Below the pieces are notes generated by a model. It ran no database searches, was not told where the DNA came from, and saw only the letters and a list, made by a program, of their open reading frames with translations. Positions 61,568-64,000 of a stretch of DNA of 64,000 bases are shown piece after piece. The position numbers and the translations under genes were made by a program. This DNA comes from Pempheris klunzingeri. Its lineage: Eukaryota; Chordata; Actinopteri; Acropomatiformes; Pempheridae. The stretch is from assembly GCF_042242105.1 (NCBI RefSeq), contig NC_092024.1, forward strand, positions 3,853,501 to 3,917,500, given 5' to 3'. Each line of letters starts with the position of its first letter. The first letter of the stretch is position 1.

Positions 61568-64000
61568 CACTGTGGTCTAGTTTTAGTAATTACGTATCAA
61601 TATGCGTTTTGGGCTCCCAATATGAAGTAGTAATATACAGTGACATGCTCCCACTGAAAATAACTGCCAATGGACACATGTAGAACTTGTCCACTTGCCA
61701 CTGTCACCTTCAACTACCCACAAGTACACTGTGCCACATTCAAACAGGCTTTTTTAAAACAAAACGAGGCATGGTGGCACATGGATGAATGTGCTTTTTC
61801 TCTAAATTTAAGAGAACACAAATAATTAAGTTTTTGATTAGTTTCATTCTCAATTTTGACAAAGTTCTTCACCTGCATCATAAGCTTTTAAAATTCTGTG
61901 CAAAACATTTCTAAATTACACAAGTTTAAGAAAATTAGAATTTTTTAAAATGTTTTCTTTTCTCCAAAAAAGCTTAAGTCAGCAATTAGTCACCGTGATG
62001 CAGATTACATATTTATATGATACAAAGCTTATATCATTAAGCTTTATGTGAGACCTAAAATGGGAGTGATTCCATAAATAAAAGCTTAGCTAAGATGAGC
62101 TTTAACCTCTACTATTCTGCTGCACATTATAACTTGAAAATAAAGCATCCATCTAAAATAGGTCATGAAAAAGAAGTAATTGGTAGTTATAATTTTTTTT
62201 TTGTCACAAAATCCATTAATCCATTAATTCCATTAATTAAGAAAAAGCCACTACAGTTTGTGTTATTGCACACATCAAGGTCTGGTCTATATACACTAAG
62301 TCTTTTAAACCATTAGCCTGACACAGAAAAAACACATCATCAAAAAAATGAAGTTAACAGCAAAACTTCCGGTGGCATAAACAATAGCTGCTGAGAAAAA
62401 GAGACTGTGAAAATCTGGGGTAAATTAAAGTCTGACAACAAATCAAAGTATTGCTTAAAAGACGAAAGGAAGCTTCAAGTATGCATTGACAGTGCAGGGG
62501 GGAATGTCCCTACATTCAGAATGATAGTGTGTTATTTAGTTTCTTGGAACCATTAGATAAGGAGGATCACTGTACACAGGTGGGCAGCAGAGTTGAGTTT
62601 GAGATCAAAATCAGTGAAGCGCTGCGCTCACTTTGTCCCTGAGCCTGTGAGAATGTGGTTTTGGCTTCATCTACTTCTTCTTTTGAGATTTTTTTTTTCA
62701 AGCGCATAGCAATTGTGACATAAACCCTCCACACTGAACTCTTCCTGCACAAGCAGCTTTGGCACTGAAGCTCTGGCCACCTGGGAGGACTAGTCATCAC
62801 TTTCCTTTGACTTGACAACATCAGACCCAGAGGATAACGACATTAACTACAAGAGAATCTGCATCAGTCTGCAAGGTATGTCATTCTGAGCAGAAAATAC
62901 CAGCGCACCTTTTAAGCACTAAACTTCCCAAAATGCTGTGCATTAATGATATCACACAATTTTTAAAGCCTGAAGCTCCACGTGACAAGTTTTCTTTTAA
63001 CTTTTAAAAGAATTGTTCTCTTTTACCATTTATCATTTACTTTTAAAGATTTAATAGCTTCCGTTTGACAGAAAACGCATTTAAATTACACAGATCGATC
63101 ACTTCTTTCCAGAACTGTCAGTTTTGTAAAATAACATAAAAAATGGACACAAAATTTTGAGCATTTGAAGTTCTCTGTACAAAAGGCGTAGCCCTTCCCT
63201 GGTCTATTATCTTCCTAAACAGTTAGGTGTAAAACTTAATACCTTCCTCATTGACAAGTGCTACTGTACCATACTATATATAATCTTACTGTGGTGATTT
63301 GTAAGAAGTGAAAGCACTGGAAAAAAAAAAGATATCATATCACCACGTCTGTTCCTTTTCTACAAAGGTTTGAAGAAGTAAGTGAAAGATGTGATAAGTT
63401 TCTCACATGCTAGTATTTGCATAATGAGTAATTGTTTGGTTGTTACTGTTCTGTATTACGGCACAGTATGTGTCAGTTATTGTCATTTAATATGCATCAC
63501 TTGAGGTGCCTATTGTTCTATAGCGTTTATTGTGTTATCTGTTGACCAGTAGCTTTGCTGGTGTTTATTGACCTTATTGCTTTCGTAATAACCTTCTGCA
63601 CGCATGCTTACTCTCACATCTACGATGATCCTCGCTGATATAGATCTTCACAGCTTCACAGATAACGAGGTACAAAGTGCAACCACCTGCAGCCTGCCTT
63701 TGCGTGCATCCACTTAATGTGTAATGGGACTGAAATTGGGTCATTCACAACCAGAGGAAGAGAATAACTAGAACACTGGTTTTTTGCCTGTTATGTCAGT
63801 TTTATCCAGCCAATGCAGGATGCACACTTTGCATTAAACTTTCAAAATGTATGTGCTTGATTTTTTTTCCTCAGTTTGGTAATTTTACAATGTCACCAAG
63901 CTCTATTTGGGTTATAGTGTATTTCATTTGTATGACTGCTTTGTCAAAAATGGATGGTACCGCTGTACTGCTGATTTCTAAATGGTTAACAAATGAGGAC
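61566..64000. other. AT-rich intergenic DNA to window end
   Basis: No splice-bounded conserved coding segment was found. In human the next gene on this side would be ATG5, but I recognise no ATG5 exon here. Confidence 0.5.

Noticed and set aside
62567..62870. A possible conserved segment near the window end
   Set aside because: The text looks somewhat structured, like a repeat, but I could not match it to a gene or a repeat family with any confidence.

Overview
This is a vertebrate chromosomal window, almost certainly from a teleost fish. It has three spliced protein-coding genes with GT-AG introns, dense CA/GT microsatellites, Tc1-like and piggyBac-like DNA-transposon remnants, and interspersed repeats of types common in fish genomes. 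No bacterial, CRISPR or operon-like structure is present. I cannot name the species.

Layout: (1) 955-7580, minus strand, qrsl1, the mitochondrial glutamyl-tRNA(Gln) amidotransferase subunit A; 11 coding exons, 521 aa. (2) 7581-8040, a compact head-to-head promoter with two inverted CCAAT boxes. (3) 8041-18272, plus strand, rtn4ip1, a mitochondrial NAD(P)H oxidoreductase; 9 coding exons, 392 aa. (4) 18273-19663, the convergent 3' ends of rtn4ip1 and crybg1 with a degenerate repeat between them. (5) 19664-55280, minus strand, crybg1 (AIM1), a beta/gamma-crystallin and ricin-lectin-like protein; 23 coding exons, 2926 aa. It has three giant exons for a low-complexity region and a 15.2 kb first coding intron. 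(6) 55281-64000, flanking DNA with no gene recognised. It holds a Tc1-like transposase relic split by another repeat, a broken family-B DNA polymerase fossil, and a piggyBac-like MITE.

All 43 exons were placed by hand. The joins keep one open frame with compatible intron phases through each gene, so the three genes look intact. The order crybg1 - rtn4ip1 - qrsl1 is that of human 6q21. qrsl1 and rtn4ip1 both encode mitochondrial proteins and share one intergenic promoter, so co-regulation is plausible. crybg1 is unrelated in function.

The window is mainly an ordinary conserved locus. The most interesting structures are the exact threefold exon/phase periodicity of the crybg1 crystallin region, a degenerate internal repeat in its largest exon, the NF-Y-like bidirectional promoter, the DNA-polymerase fossil and the nested transposons.
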